Shown here: piece after piece, positions 1-13,044 of the stretch
How positions within the stretch are numbered: position 1 is the first letter of the stretch
How the letters are laid out: every line of letters starts with the position of its first letter
Assembly: GCA_024752435.1 (NCBI GenBank)
Contig: CP103033.1
Location: 186,001-250,000 of the forward strand
From: Allantophomopsis cytisporea
Taxonomy: Eukaryota; Ascomycota; Leotiomycetes; Phacidiales; Phacidiaceae
Length of the DNA stretch: 64,000 nt
Direction of reading: 5' to 3'
Position numbers and translations under genes: made by a program
Notes under the pieces: model-generated
Seen by the model: the letters and a program-made list of their open reading frames with translations, nothing else
The model's database searches: none
Told to the model about the DNA's origin: nothing

Positions 1-1
1 C

Positions 2-487
2 CAGCATTATCTGCGCTGGAATTCTGTGTTGAGGAAGAACACGTGGGACCAAACTACTGCCGACGGAGCACCCTTGGTGGGATCTAAGGGAATTATCAGG
101 GTAAGTTGAATCTGAGTTTGGTTGTTTCTTGAGGAAACCGTGTTATAGACACGTCTATAGAAGATGAGCTGACATGTGTTATAGGTTGCCTTGAAAGGGT
201 CCAAGGAGAAAGAGACAGGTGTGGAATGCACGTTGCTTGATAGAGAACGTAAACTGTTTGCTTACAAGAGTATTTCGATACCTTGGTTCTTATTCAGAGC
301 TGAGAAGGTGTATGAGGTTGCTCCTGTGCAGGGTGAGAGGAACGTTTGTGAATTCAGATTTTGGGAAACCGCTGGTGGTTTTGCAGGCCTTCCTGCAAGA
401 TACTTCCTAAAGGAAGTCCTTGATGATGCTGCGGGGAGGACAGCCGATGATATCAAGGATTGGGTTGAGAACCAAGAGAAGGCTTAG
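2..487 (+). CDS. SRPBCC (polyketide cyclase-like) domain protein, 3' part
   Basis: The 5' end lies outside the window. Two exons are visible: bases 2-100 and 185-487, joined across a phase-0 intron (101-184, GTAAGT donor, TTATAG acceptor). The joined reading frame is continuous and gives about 133 residues. The pattern of a short hydrophilic strand, RWNSVLRKNTWD, then the segment PWFLFRAEKVYEV and a Phe/Trp/Glu-rich strand (EFRFWE), followed by a C-terminal helix ending in VENQEKA, fits the helix-grip SRPBCC fold seen in many uncharacterised fungal proteins that bind small hydrophobic ligands. No catalytic residues can be named. The ligand is unknown. The family call is by pattern only; the open frame and the intron are the solid part. 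Confidence 0.6.
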
Positions 488-753
488 TCGTATCTTTCCC
501 TTGACTGTGGAGCGGAGTCCGATATGAATCTCTTACTGCAACATTTTGATTCAATTTCCGGATTTATCTCCATTATGGCAATTCCATTGGAATGAATACG
601 GCCTGCTGTCGAGATATGCCTGGATTGATGTTCAGCTATGACACTTCACGTCACTCTTCCAAAGTATAGAAAACCAAAGGCAACATCGGCATACGAACTA
701 AACCGAGAGGAAAATCATCTGTAATTACGGATTGGAAATACTGTGATAAAATA

Positions 754-2592
754 CTAAAGGTCGTGGTGTTCTTTGTGCTCAATAGTGGAGGTAGCAGTTT
801 TCTTTTCCACACCAGTCTCAGTTCCTTTCTCTGCATCGGGGTGCACAACAGTCGGCACGTCAATATCAATTTCAGCAGCCAAAGCCCTTGACTTTTCTGT
901 GGCTGCCATACCGCCCAAAACGGCACCATCGCCATCGAAATGCTTGACGATTTCTTCCAGAGGGGTGTTACGGGTCTCGATGTAGAACTTCCAGACAACC
1001 GCCAGTTCAAAGGCAAGCCATACCACATACACAATGTAATACTTCCACCCGATATGTTTGAGTGCGACTGGGTTGACGTATTGATTGAAGAAAAGAGCTA
1101 AGTCGACTGCAAGGAACATAATTGTCAATCCCTGTATATCATTAGTCGATTGCCGCTGAAGAGGATCGAATATCACATACCTTTGCGCGGATATTGAAAG
1201 GTAGAATCTCTACACCATATCCGACAAGCATACCAGACCACGCAGAATTGTAGAAGATGTAGTAAATAAATATGAAGGCTACAACAGCATGTCCTGCGGA
1301 TGTTGGGCCCGAAGCTGACTTCCCGTCAGGAGCAATGGTGAACTGGGCGGAGCAAGCCGTCCATACGATGAACGAGCAAAGCATACCGGCAGTAGAGAAA
1401 ATGAACAAAGTCCGGCGACCCAGTCTGTCGACCATGAAACACATCCCTAAAGCCACGATGAAATTCACGATCTGAAGAATGCCATTGATCAACAGTTGGG
1501 TGTTCGAATCTGTGATACCGATATCTCCAAGCACAATGAAGATATAGTAGGATACCAGTCCATTACCAGACCATTGGGAGAAGAATCCAAGGGAAACCAA
1601 AATAATGAGACGGTGTCTGTTTCCGGGTGTGCGCCAGAGCTCCGACCACGCATTTCCTTCGAACTCTTGCTCAAGTTTGATGGTTTGCTGGATTTCGGTG
1701 TACTCAAGCTGGACAACTTCGTCTTGGTCGTTGCCGCGTGCGTGTGCGTTTGCGAGGATGGAAAGAGCTTTCTCATTGCGACCTTTGGAGATGAGCCATC
1801 TTGGAGATTCGGGTACGAACCTGTCTCTTTAGGACATGACCTTCTCATAGTTATGGAGGTGACTTACCAGATGAAAGTTATTTGCAGAATCGATGGAAAA
1901 GCCTGAACGATGGATGGAGCTCTCCATGCCCACGCACCCGCCAGGTTGTTGGTTCCTATTATTACTGTCAGACCGAACTACTTGAGTTGATATGCTCCTT
2001 ACCAAAAGTCAGCCAAGCAGCCACAATACTTCCAAAATACCAAGTGCAGTTGTAAATTGTAGTATAAACTGCACGATGTTGAGGATGCACGAGTTCCGTG
2101 ATCAAGAGTGGGGAAGCTCCATGGGCAATAGCAACTCCGAAGCCAATGAAGAAGCGCGCAGCAACAAACATGCCAAAGGTAAACCCAAGAGACTGGAGGA
2201 CCACGCCGAGAATCATGATGCTACAGCCGATCATGACACCCGTTCGACGACCGAGAATGTCTGCGATGTATGGCACAACGGGAAGGGCTACGATGGAGCC
2301 AACAGACATGATGCAGTTGAGAAGACCCAGATGGGAGGCGGAGGGATGGTGAAAAGCTGTTAATCATTAGATATGGCTATTGATCGAAAGGTGGAGACTT
2401 ACAGTTCTGCCATTGTGGGAGTGATTGAAGCCCATTCATCATAGATCCATCATACCCATTCGTCGCGGACGTCAAAATCACAAACATCAAGCAGATATAT
2501 AGGCCGCGCATTCCCGGTTCCTTATACCATGTAACTCTCTCGAACTCGCGGCCCGCGAGCTCGAACGTCTTCTTCGTGCGCTGGAAATCCAT
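754..2592 (-). CDS. MFS sugar transporter (LAC12/hexose-permease type)
   Basis: Five exons on the minus strand: 2592-2403, 2356-2003, 1955-1868, 1820-1181 and 1131-754. All joins keep frame and have GT..AG borders, giving 549 residues with one stop. This is the usual length for the sugar porter family of the major facilitator superfamily, which moves mono- or disaccharides with protons across the plasma membrane. Visible signatures are NGYDGSMMNGLQSLPQW after TM1, DILGRRTG in the first cytoplasmic loop, the family motif FVPESPRW before the central loop, and VDRLGRR in the C half. The hydrophilic tail after the last helix is rich in Glu, Thr and Lys. The closest relatives I know are fungal lactose or hexose permeases; the actual substrate cannot be read from the sequence. 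The gene appears intact. Confidence 0.92.
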
Positions 2593-5500
2593 GATTGCAG
2601 TCGTAACTCAGCAGAAGTCGGAGATGAAGATAGTGAAGAGAATGCTCAACACACAGCGTCCTCAGCAGGATAACATGATCTTATATCTCTGCAGTACAAT
2701 GTACAACCTCAAGTAATTTATCCGCACAAGAAGTCTAGTCTTGCCAAGTCCAACACCCGGAATAACGGTCCGCTCAAGAAATGTGTAGCGACGCACGCCG
2801 CAAACCAGGAGAAACAACTAATCCGCACAGCCTCTCACATCCTCCTTCTACACTTTCCTTCTTTCTTTTATCATACCATATGCTACGGATAATCTTGTGT
2901 GGCGCACCGCACTTGCTGTTGGAAGCCCCCGTGCGCTGACCCTGAAAAAGCTTCTTTCGCGAGCTGTCAGCCAGATGTACACACCACCACGCAAATCTCA
3001 TCCTGCTTCAGCATCTGACCGTAATGCGTGATTAATCTAGATGGAATGAGCCTACGACCACTAGTTCTCTTTCCATTTACCCCAGATTCGAGCGCTGCGG
3101 CTTGCTTAGTGGCCAGACGCGTTCTAGAATCCGGAGAACCTGGCCCGTTTGGCTCTGTTCCCCGCATATCGCCTTTAGCCTAAATTTCGAGCCCACCTGT
3201 TGTAGTGCGGGTTAGGGGTTAGAAAAAAGATGCTACTTCATGTAGGTGGGTATCTTGCAGTGCGATTGTGTATTTATCCCTGCCGTGATGTTATTCGGGT
3301 GATGGGAGATTGTGGTTGTGTGATATATATTTATGTCGTTGCGACTCGAGGCTTCCCGTTTACGAGTGGCAATGTTGGAACTCAATGGTAGGCACAATAT
3401 CTCGTTTCAATCTTCAAATAGAAGTTACTTGACAGATTGTCTTCACAAGGCTGTCTTGTGTCCATACACAGTTGGCATTTGACCTCCATATTTCCATTGA
3501 TGCGAAGGGGCCAGACTTTGTGACACGTGAGTCAAGTAACCCTCTCCACGGGCTTTTCTAAAATACGAACGATAAACAGGCAGGCAGTCTCTGTTTCTCA
3601 TGATCGCCAATATCGTTCTCCATATCGATGTAGAGCCATACTGTGGCATCTATACTTCCAAGTCAGATCGCACCGCGTCTCTTGAGACATTCGTGTCGAA
3701 AGTACTTTTTGTACGTCGCCTTATCGTATACGCACGCCATATCTACTATCCTGCTCGTTCATAAACAAAGGCTGTCGAATACTGGATGGTAAGCAACTTG
3801 TATCAACACAGAACCGCTGTTACTACACCGCGAAATGGATATATCACCGCTATCATGTCTCAACTGATAGTATGTAGTTGCTATCAACAGCAGACCGTAC
3901 TGAACAATTCTTCAAGATTATCAATCTAAGCCACCGAATTTCTATCACTTTTGAAGAGGTATACATCTGGAAACACGGCACTAGTCCGTAACTTGTCTTC
4001 ATCGTTGTCTTACTCATCATCATACTGGCTGAGTAATCACCGAATGCTGAATCACTGCATACCAGCGAAAAGATTACTTACTAGTCATACATTTCTCATA
4101 ACAATGGAAGTATTCGAAGTCTAGTGTTTTCTATCGGCGTTCGTCCGTAGGAGGCGGAAGGAGTTGTATCAGGTGTTGGTTGACTTGAAGCAATGGGAGA
4201 TTTGTAGGATTACTTACGTGACTCGTGGACTCCATAGAGCATAATATTACAAAGATTTCAAGCCTACTTAAGCACATGCGAGATTTCCGTGTAGAGTAGT
4301 GTCACTACATATTTCAAAGCCCTTCTTCTATGAGAATATATCGATTACCGTTCATCCATCCGTTGTAATTAGATTTATTATCATCGCTACTCCAATGATA
4401 GTGGTCTAGACTCTGATCTTGATATAGGAGTTTCATACAAGTTCAAGTTTTCTGTGACTGCTCCGCCCCAAATATGAAAACCGAGTTGCGGCTTTTTTTA
4501 TTCCTCCGTCGATAAGATATAGGGGTATTCCACGTCATACGATTCCTCGTATCTAGTATCGTTAGTTTGGTGCCAATTGACACTAAGTGAGTCGACATCG
4601 GCCGGCTTATTCAACAAGTCTCCAGCTGTTTCTTCATAGTAACTTCATCACAACTCAGTCATAACGGCCTTGTCAGGGAAGATGTTTTAGCTCCTATATA
4701 CAAAACCGTCTTCCTTTCATATACGTAGGTCTTCTGCGGTATTACATGTAGGACTTACGAGTATGTATACAATGTGTAGACTCGTTTTGAAAACAATATG
4801 GGTGGCAGCGGGAGGAGACCAAAGAAAGGAGAAGGGAGAGGGGAGAGATAATAGCCTCTGAGATTATAAGGTCTAAAGGTTCTCATATGTATAAAATGGA
4901 TATCATAATTGCAAGGTTGAAAGATAACTTGGTCACACATATTGGAATGGCTTTGACTTTGGGTCATCCGAACTACATTATTGAGCAACATATTGGCTTT
5001 GGATAATTATTGCAGGAATGCTTCCCAACTGGGTCCACGTATAAAGCTACTATAGATGTCTCGAATACCATTTGATTTTCTGTAAATAGATATAGCAGTA
5101 CTGTAGCTCAAGACTTTGGACCTGTAGATTCCCAGTGCGTGGTTATTTGGTCTTTTGGAGATTAAATATCAGCTTGGCAATATTCGTATCGATGTGAAAC
5201 TTATCGAGTTACCACGTCATCATCGATCTAAGAAACTTCATTTATAGCTGTGCCGTGGGCTTTGAGTAGTAGCCAACATCATGTGTACCACCGAAGGACT
5301 GCATAGCTCGCTGTTTATTAGATATTTTCAAGTTAAGCAAACTGTACGTAAAGTCAGGACCTAGGTTGAATGCAAATCAGAGTAACAAGTGGGTATATCA
5401 CCTTCATAATGACTTATAGACGATCTGAACGAAGGCTCATACTTTTGTTAACTACCCTAAGCCATCGTACAATAGGAGTTACGTTTCACTGTGGATAAGT

Positions 5501-8117
5501 CGAGTTTCGTATGATAAATTTTAGGCTACTGACTCAAGCTACTACTGCTGTGTAGTGAGGGATGTACGTATAACAAATTCGTCCTGAGTTGCTGAGGTTA
5601 AGGTGATACGACGATGAAGGGATCAACAACAAAATATACTTGTGTTGATAAGGCGGTTGACGACGACAGCGTGCTTTAACCCATATATACTTGTACACTT
5701 GAGAGTTGGAAATGTACCCCAAACCACGCATTAACTTCAATGACATCTCGGTCACTTGAAAGAATCACTAGGATACGAAAATGACTAACAGAAGATAGCA
5801 CCATAAATACGAAACGAGACAAGAGAACGAGACAAACAAACCACGCTAATCATTATCATTCGATGACATCCACATGCATAACCTCAGTTCAGATTCCATT
5901 CTAGTGAGGCGTCCATAGCGGATATACTAAGGCCACCATCGAGATTGAAAACTGTCTTACCTCCACCGTGCCAATGCTACCCTACAAGCCATGACATAAA
6001 GCAGCCTCAACATCTTCCTAGACGAGGCAATGAGCAAACTTAGTGTCCACTATATGTATCAATGCCGTCCCACATCAAGATCCACCTGCAGCTGGTCGGC
6101 AGTGTGATGAGAAGTGCCGATAATGCAGCTGCACGCTACTACTTTACAAACTGTAATACGCGGGTTTGGTTCCGGAGCCATATTGCTGTATCTGGCGGGT
6201 GGCGTGCAAATGGTAGGTAGAGAGGGATGATGTGAACTGATATTTTGCATGGGTTTGAGAGGTTACCTGTGATAGACATTGGTCCTATGAGATGTGAATG
6301 AGTCTGGCAGATAGTTGACTTGCAGGGCTCCTGTAAATTCCTGATATCTATGGTGCTTGCGTTGAGATCAGGTGTTTGTGAAGCTATAAATTACAGTATG
6401 TAAAGTGCGGAGAGTTTGAGTGTGATGTTCTAAATATAACTTACTGTTTCTCGGCCCGTGTGTTAGATATACACCGATGCGAGATATGTTTATGTACATT
6501 GTGACTCGCTCAGATCCTCTCTGGGAAGCCATGTCGTTTCTGGCATCGTAGAACTATGATATAGTTTCTGGCCTCAATGAACATATCCAGAGCTTTATAC
6601 TTCCTTGGAGCTGTATGTTCATCTGAAGCTATAAAATGACTGACAGCCATGCAGTTATTTAAAACTATAGATACGCTCAGAATTGTGGAACAATTAAGCC
6701 TCACGCATTCATTGTGAAGCAGGCCATTTAAAAATCCAGGCGAACCATACCTTATTCTTCACACAACGTACATGTACCGGTATTACTGTCTGCATTCACC
6801 ACCCCCAAGAGTATGGAGTACATAACCCGCGACCTCATACGTACCCAAAACAACAACATGAAACAGGTCCTCACAACTCCAACCGCCCAGATCCCATACA
6901 ATACCTTGTATCTATCGCTAGCCAATCCCACCCCTCAAACATCATCTTCGTCCTCAATCACCCATGTCGAAGCCTACCCAATAAATAACCTTACCTTGCC
7001 ATGCCCGCAGCCCCTGATTGGTGGCCTCCCGATTGGTCGCGCAAAGACTAGGGACATTGATTGGGCGGTTGACGTGGGGCTGGGGATACTGGAGCGCAGC
7101 GTGGGCGCTTAATAGCGCTTTTGTGTTGTTATTGAACGCTGCTTTAGTTTTGCGACGGCTTCTGCGAACCAGATGCCGGGATGGTTGCAGGGGTCAGCGG
7201 ACACGTCAGTGGAGTGGTGGGGGTGAGATTTGGGTGGTTTCGCCATGAGCCTTCATGGATGGAGGGAGTTTAGGAGATCTAGTTTTCTAGTCATCTGCTT
7301 TAGAACGCGTGAATGGACTTGGAGATGTGGACATGATGTGGAGAGGTGGGTGGACGTTACGGTGGGATGGTTTATGGAGATGGAAAACGGGGATGAGGTA
7401 GAGAGTGGAGATGTTGATGGTGGGCCTTGTTGCCGAAGGGAGAGGACGTGTTTTGGGTCAGGTCGTGAATATGGTCAAGGTCACTCGACAGCTGTGTTTG
7501 TTTACATTGGTACAGTAAGTGGGCACTTGTCGTCGAACCAAAGAAAATTTGTCTCCCTTTTCCTTTTAGTGAAGTCCTAGACAGACACTACATATATCAT
7601 GGGCGTCAGACAACCGCGTCTTACTCCTCAGCTACAGCAGAAGTAGTGTAATATTTCAAATATTTTCATTCATAATCCTAACCCCTCCAGACCATCCCGC
7701 CCTGACATAAACATAAATGATATATCCATAGAGGTGGGACTCATAGATAGAAACGTAAAAGAAATAACGCCGAACGCCCTGCCCGTTTCCTACTATTTCC
7801 CTGAACACCGAACGCACCGAAGAGGAAGTGGCCGACCCAATCGCGCCGATACAAAACTCCTCCGCGCTGACTGAGAATGTGCGAGGCTACATGATGACGG
7901 AAGTAGCGTGGGAGGTGGTGGATGAGGCAGTAGAGGAAGCATGGGCTCCATTTGAATGGCGTAGTTAGGCGAGTAGATTATAAGGAAATAGGTAATGAGG
8001 GAGTGTGAGTGATATAAAGTGGGTGAAGTGAAGCCTGCGTCGTCCTTTGTACGTTGATATTGGTAGGATAGAATGAATATCTCGAGTTCTTGTCTGAAAG
8101 CAATAGGCTTAGGAGAC
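2593..8117. other. Long gene-free stretch
   Basis: About 5.5 kb between the sugar transporter and the next minus-strand gene. Stops are frequent in all frames from 2.6 to 6.8 kb and the sequence looks AT-leaning, with no domain, tRNA or repeat that I recognise. An open frame at 6813-7112 (99 codons) and two overlapping ones to 7580 have no protein-like composition and no splice support. The first few hundred bases hold the transporter promoter. The stretch may be decayed repeat sequence, but I see no transposase or reverse transcriptase remnant. Confidence 0.6.
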
Positions 8118-8786
8118 TCACTCGATCTTCCTCCGCTTCCCTTTTGGCGCAGGCGACATTCTAGGCGTATACGTAACAGTCCGTGTAACGATTTCTCTCA
8201 CTTTCCGCACGCTGGACCTCGGCGTTTTCGGGCCATGAATATCGAAGTACTGCCGTTTGCAGGCAATGTCCCAGTCAAAGGGCGATCTTGCAGATGCACT
8301 GAAAGGTGATCTGATAGCGGACGTAGCGCTGAGTGGGGAATCGGTAGCGGAATAAGCGGGAGATGGAGGGATACGCCGCCTCGAGAAGCGGGAGGAAGTT
8401 GGAGCTGAAGAGGGGTAGATGAACGGCGATTGCGGGACTTCAATTTTGTTGTCCTTAATGTCCTTGGTTTCCTTGTGTTCACAGGAACATGAACAGCTAC
8501 TGTGCTCTGATGACGCGGTCGATGGCGCGGATGTAGGCGTTGATCTACCCGAGTTCTTGTCGCTTGTGAGGGGAGGGGTGGTGATGGGTGAGGCCATTGA
8601 CTTCAAGAAATCCGTGTAGGCTATAGGCGGCGTGATAGGCGTCTTGACATCGGCTTCTTGTTTGATGAACTCGGGGAAGCTGTGGAATGGGGATTTGGCG
8701 GACGCCGACACAGCTGAAAGCTCCGAGGGAAAGGTTGACGACCTCGGTGTCTTTAGCTGAGGGAGTTTGGGCTTAGGTCCAGGCAT
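8118..8786 (-). CDS. Ser/Pro-rich conserved fungal protein, probably nuclear
   Basis: A single uninterrupted frame of 222 codons, starting at the ATG at 8786. The protein is low in hydrophobic residues and rich in Ser, Pro, Thr and Arg, so largely disordered. Features in order: basic start PGPKPKLPQLKTPRSS, a segment FHSFPEFIKQEADVKTPITP, a Cys/Ser run (CSCSC) near residue 98, the short ordered patch FDWDIACKRQYFDIHGPKTP around residues 165-185, and the tail RTVTYTPRMSPAPKG followed by KRRKIE, which looks like a nuclear localisation signal. I recall the tail pattern as shared among uncharacterised filamentous ascomycete proteins, but I know no function. Several SP/TP sites suggest proline-directed phosphorylation; this is inference. 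Confidence 0.7.
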   Translation of the reverse strand: MPGPKPKLPQLKTPRSSTFPSELSAVSASAKSPFHSFPEFIKQEADVKTPITPPIAYTDFLKSMASPITTPPLTSDKNSGRSTPTSAPSTASSEHSSCSCSCEHKETKDIKDNKIEVPQSPFIYPSSAPTSSRFSRRRIPPSPAYSATDSPLSATSAIRSPFSASARSPFDWDIACKRQYFDIHGPKTPRSSVRKVREIVTRTVTYTPRMSPAPKGKRRKIE

Positions 8787-11700
8787 TTCGAAATTGTCTC
8801 GTCTTGTACTTGTGAATGAGTGTCCGTACTATCAAATGAATGACTCGGGTACAAGACGCCTGGAGGATGGTGGAAGCGGCGACGAAGGCCGTGGGAAAGA
8901 AGGCAAGAGGGCAAGAAAAAGATGATGACTTCGGGGTGTGAGAATGTTATAACACCCAAAAGTCGACAGCAGAACTATATTGTTCGCTGATTAAGATATT
9001 CCGGATGAGACTGGGGGTGGGGAGTATGAAATGCGCCTGTGACGGATATAGTATCCAGTTACTGCACTTTTTCGTTTGTTTCCCTTCCTCTCACGGTCAC
9101 CTTTCTGGGTCAGGGCGCTTGGAGATGAGATGGCCTGCCTTCCTACCTGCAGGTTGCAGTGATGAGTGAAATTTTTGGGTTCTACAAGAAATAATCTCGT
9201 GATAAGGGCGGCGGTGATGTGATGCAAGAGACCGATGTTTCCTGGGAGTAAGCGAGCGCGCTGGAACCTGGGTTTGTACTGGGAGTGAATGGATTTGTTG
9301 ACGGGCGTGACGGGGATGTGTGCGACTGGGTGTAGGATGTTCTTTGAGCGCTTCCCATTCGATGGCAGGGCCTGCGTGCTCGGACAATTGTGAGGATGAG
9401 GATGAGATATGTTTGGCTGCCGGTGTGCAGGTAGTTGATGTGATTCGCGCCTCGCAGTTGCAGGCTGAATAGGGCGATGCCTTTTGCTATGATTCGCTAC
9501 GCTTCCCCGTACCCAGCACTGTGAGCGCTATGAATAGAAGAACGGGCGGCAAGAACAGTGATGGAAGAGAAGTGGACAGATCAAAGACCGCGCAGCAGGC
9601 CAATGGCGAAGAAAGGCGCTGAAGGTAGTTGGTGGGGGAGGTGGTGAGTTGCTGGAAGTCGGTGTGTGATTACCGTGGATATGCTGGGTAGATGGAGAGA
9701 CTAATTGTTGGTGACTGGGAGCATGGACTGGGTGAGGAGGCCGAGGATGAGGTCGAAAACGAGGGTAAGTATCGATGTCCCGGAATGAGGGTGTGTTGTG
9801 TTGTGTTTGTATTTGTGAGAGATGGAGTTGGGAGTGTGTGTATATGTGAGTGCGTGTAACAGGACAAGGCCAGACTCAAAAGATAATAAAAGATCGCTCG
9901 ATCAATCCCAGCTGAAGAAGAAGAGGCTGTGTTCCAACACTTTATGCTGATGAACGAACAGAATAAATAGATACGGACAGAGCGACGTAGATTTGGATAG
10001 ATGAATTGAGTGCAGAGTGGGTATGGTGCTGAGTGATATTTCTCAGTAGTAGAAGCTATGCCGTAAACTGCAACTCAGGACATTTGAGAGAGAATGTAAC
10101 AATGAAATGATATTAGCAGGAAGCATGGCAGCATTATGTATTCGCATATCTAGCCATATGAATTACATTAACCTCTCTTACTCCTTGTCTGCTCGCTCCA
10201 AGAGATAGAGAGCCGCTGAATGTACACATTAATGCATTTGATACAGAGCAGCGCGCGGCAGCAGCAACAAATTGGCTCCGTAACCACAGCACGAATCAAG
10301 GTCGGCAGCATTCAAGAATCCGAGTCGACGACGACGTGGATCCACGAAGACCAAGGAGTCAGTTGGCTCGGGAGGGTATTGGGGCCGACAGACAGCCAAA
10401 CAGTCAGACAATCGTTCCGTACAGAAAAGCAGCGCGCGCTTTACGATGCAAGATTTTCTTTCGGGCGGGCCTACCTTACCCTCCACCCCGATGGAGATAG
10501 ATGGACATGGTGGTGGATGGACGAGGGTTCGCAGGTGTCGACATGGTTGTGTCGCTGCATCTCCCAGTCACCTGAATGGCCAATGCACTTTGTCGAGACG
10601 CGAGCGCATCTCAATATTCATTCGTTTCCTTCGTTATTCGTTGCCCTGGAGAACCTTCTCACCATTTCGAATGTGGTAAATATATAGTACATACTCTGTA
10701 GATACCAGCGCGCGGCTGCACGTGGCCTGCGTCTTCGTGGCCACCTTCGAGCCGTACTAGAGTGACGAATAGAAAGTCTTGACTTCCATCTATTGTGACA
10801 ACCTTCTTTTTTGTGTCAATTTGCAGTTTTGATTTCTTTCTTTCGCGTCCAGTCATTGGAGTGAATGTGCTTTTGTGTTCACGACTACGCCGTGACATTG
10901 ATGCCCGACACGGCAAGCCGAACGGACGTGTTCCCTCTGTAACCTTGATGTTGATTGAGGTGATATCCAATCGTTCGGGAGGCGATTTGAGGAGGACCGC
11001 CGAGGTAGTGAAGAATTGAGCGTGATATGGGACACATTGATAGTTTACTGATACTGACCATGTTACAAAGTTGATTGTCTGAAGGTGTGTTCAAAGGCAT
11101 ATACGAATGGCATTCACCAATGCTACACCATCTGTTGTCCTCAATGGATGATCTTCTCTGATTGCACATGTTGTGTGTGGTGTCAGCTTTTGTTTGGTGC
11201 ATATTGACTTATCACTGTCAACTCATGCAGCTTCAATGTCAGCTGAATTCTGATGCGCAGATACGCGTTAAGCACCATCGGCCTTACCGGTTTGATCTGC
11301 GTTGTAAACACGCTGCACTTTAGATATCATCTGCACGAGGTAATGAGTAGTCAACTGAGGTGTAACTAGCTCGGTAACTTCTTGTCTTTCAAGAGGGTGG
11401 ATACTACATACAGGACTTTCAACTGAAAGATCTAAAATGATAATCTGATGAGGGATTTTTTGAGCCATTTGCGGACTTTTTGGGCAAATACCAGGTGGGC
11501 AGTTATTCAGATCTTTTGACAGCTACGTCAAAGCTCATCAACAGCTCACATATCTCACATATCTCAACACAAGGAGACACTCATTACCACAGATGTTACA
11601 GCTGGTAGTCACAGTCCCAATGAGCCTTTACTTGGGTGTTGTTGAGCTCAGGTGCTTAAGAGCGGTACAAATGCGGTGGGGATCCTATTAATTCTCAGAT

Positions 11701-12223
11701 CTCTCTGATTGAATCCAGCTGTGCAATGAATCCAAGTAAAATTTCGAAGCCCATCTTGTTGTGCAGTTATATAGAAAACGTTCATTCTACACGTACATAA
11801 AGCGTATACCGGCTGAAAACCTCTAAAATTCAAGAGACAACAGTATCGAGGAAGACTAATTATAATTACAGTGAACGACTGACAACCCGCAACAGAACAC
11901 AAACACAACCGCAAACTGCGAACCACAGAAAAGAAACGCCCTTCTATAGTTCAATGTTGCACCAAAGAAACGATGTGCACCGAGAACAAACGCATGAAGA
12001 CCGAACCAGCCCAGACCAAACAAAATTCACGAGAAGAGCCAGGAGCCAGGAGCCAGGCAAAACCTGTACACGCAAGATCAGTATCTCTTAGCATGTTTAT
12101 AGGACGATGAAAGCTTACCAGATATAGGAAATTGTGAACCTACTGCCAATACCTGCGCGAGCACACCGAGAATCACTTTCACCTCGCAACCGAACCATGG
12201 AAGCAACGCTGAACGCGGAGAGA
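8787..12223. other. Intergenic stretch with no supported gene
   Basis: About 3.4 kb. The first kilobase is the upstream region of the Ser/Pro-rich gene and contains GT/GA-rich tracts near 9.78-9.86 kb. An open frame at 10220-10687 (155 codons) starts in a Gln-rich run but has no recognisable fold and overlaps an equally long antisense frame, so I do not call it. The rest is broken in all frames. Confidence 0.55.
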
Positions 12224-13044
12224 TTACAACATTCCAACGGCTGACAACTTAGCTTCGGAGACCTCAGTGGTATCGTCAGCATTGGCAGCAGTGGAAACCG
12301 AGCTGGCGCCACTTGCGATGCTGAGACGTTCCTGTCGGGCAAGACCAGCGGATTTATTCTGCTCACGGCGGGTCTCGAAATCTGCCTGATTATTGCCCTT
12401 GACTGCCTGTATAGCCATGGCTCCCTTGTCCTGGTCCAGGAGAGCCTGCTTATACTCTGGCTTGAGCTGACCGCCGTTGCATCGGATCTCCAATCCTCTG
12501 ATCTCCGAATGTGTTGTCCACCATACCACCGGCTCTTCAAAGTGTTTGCTTTCGAAGCGAGCCATCCTGTCTTCGAATGTGTGAAGGTAGTGCTGGTGTT
12601 CAGGGAGGAGGATCGCTCGCAGATTGTAACGGCTCTAAAACAGCTGTTGGGCAAGCTGGTACCAATTCTTCCTATATATTATTCAGGAGATAGGAGAATG
12701 CGCGACTTCGTTTCGAGCACTGAATCTCATGATGCCGCTACAAATATCTTCGTAGCTGACGTTGACGCGAGTGCAGATCCGAAGCAGCATCCCAGTGAAT
12801 GGGCCTTGTATTCTCTCACGCTCCTCCTCGACCAGTCCCTTGGCAATTTCCGTCCAATTTGCGGATAGCACCAGCTCCCGTCGTACCGATGTGTACTGCT
12901 TGTAATTTTCCGCAAAATGGCCTCCATGTGACCTTCCTTCTTGCCCACTGGAGGATCTCAGTCACTGGAATCTCAGTGTCGGTTTTCGGGATAGAGAATG
13001 GCCTCATGTACCGTAGCCGGATGGACGATTTTCTTCTCAGACAT
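12224..13044 (-). pseudogene. Decayed unnamed fungal gene (two frameshifts, two stops)
   Basis: Reading the minus strand from the ATG at 13044, protein-like sequence continues through three different frames: MSEKKIVHPATVHEAILYP, then KTDTEIPVTEILQWARRK, then HFAENYKQYTSVRRELVLSA and onward to VEEERERIQ and NVSYEDICSGIMRFSARNE. That third frame is then interrupted by TGA (12685-12683) and TAG (12637-12635) but keeps protein-like sequence between and after them (NWYQLAQQLF, then RYNLRAILLPEHQHYLHTFE and FESKHFEEPVVWW) until its stop at 12224. No GT..AG intron of plausible size repairs the first two shifts. The best reading is a single-exon gene of about 270 residues that has been lost. I do not know a named family for it. 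A short intron could hide one or both stops, but not the frameshifts. Confidence 0.65.

Noticed and set aside
2593..6800. Possible transposon-derived region
   Set aside because: No transposase, reverse transcriptase, long terminal repeat or terminal inverted repeat could be recognised by eye.
10220..10687. 155-codon plus-strand open frame
   Set aside because: No fold-like pattern, a competing antisense frame and no promoter or splice evidence.
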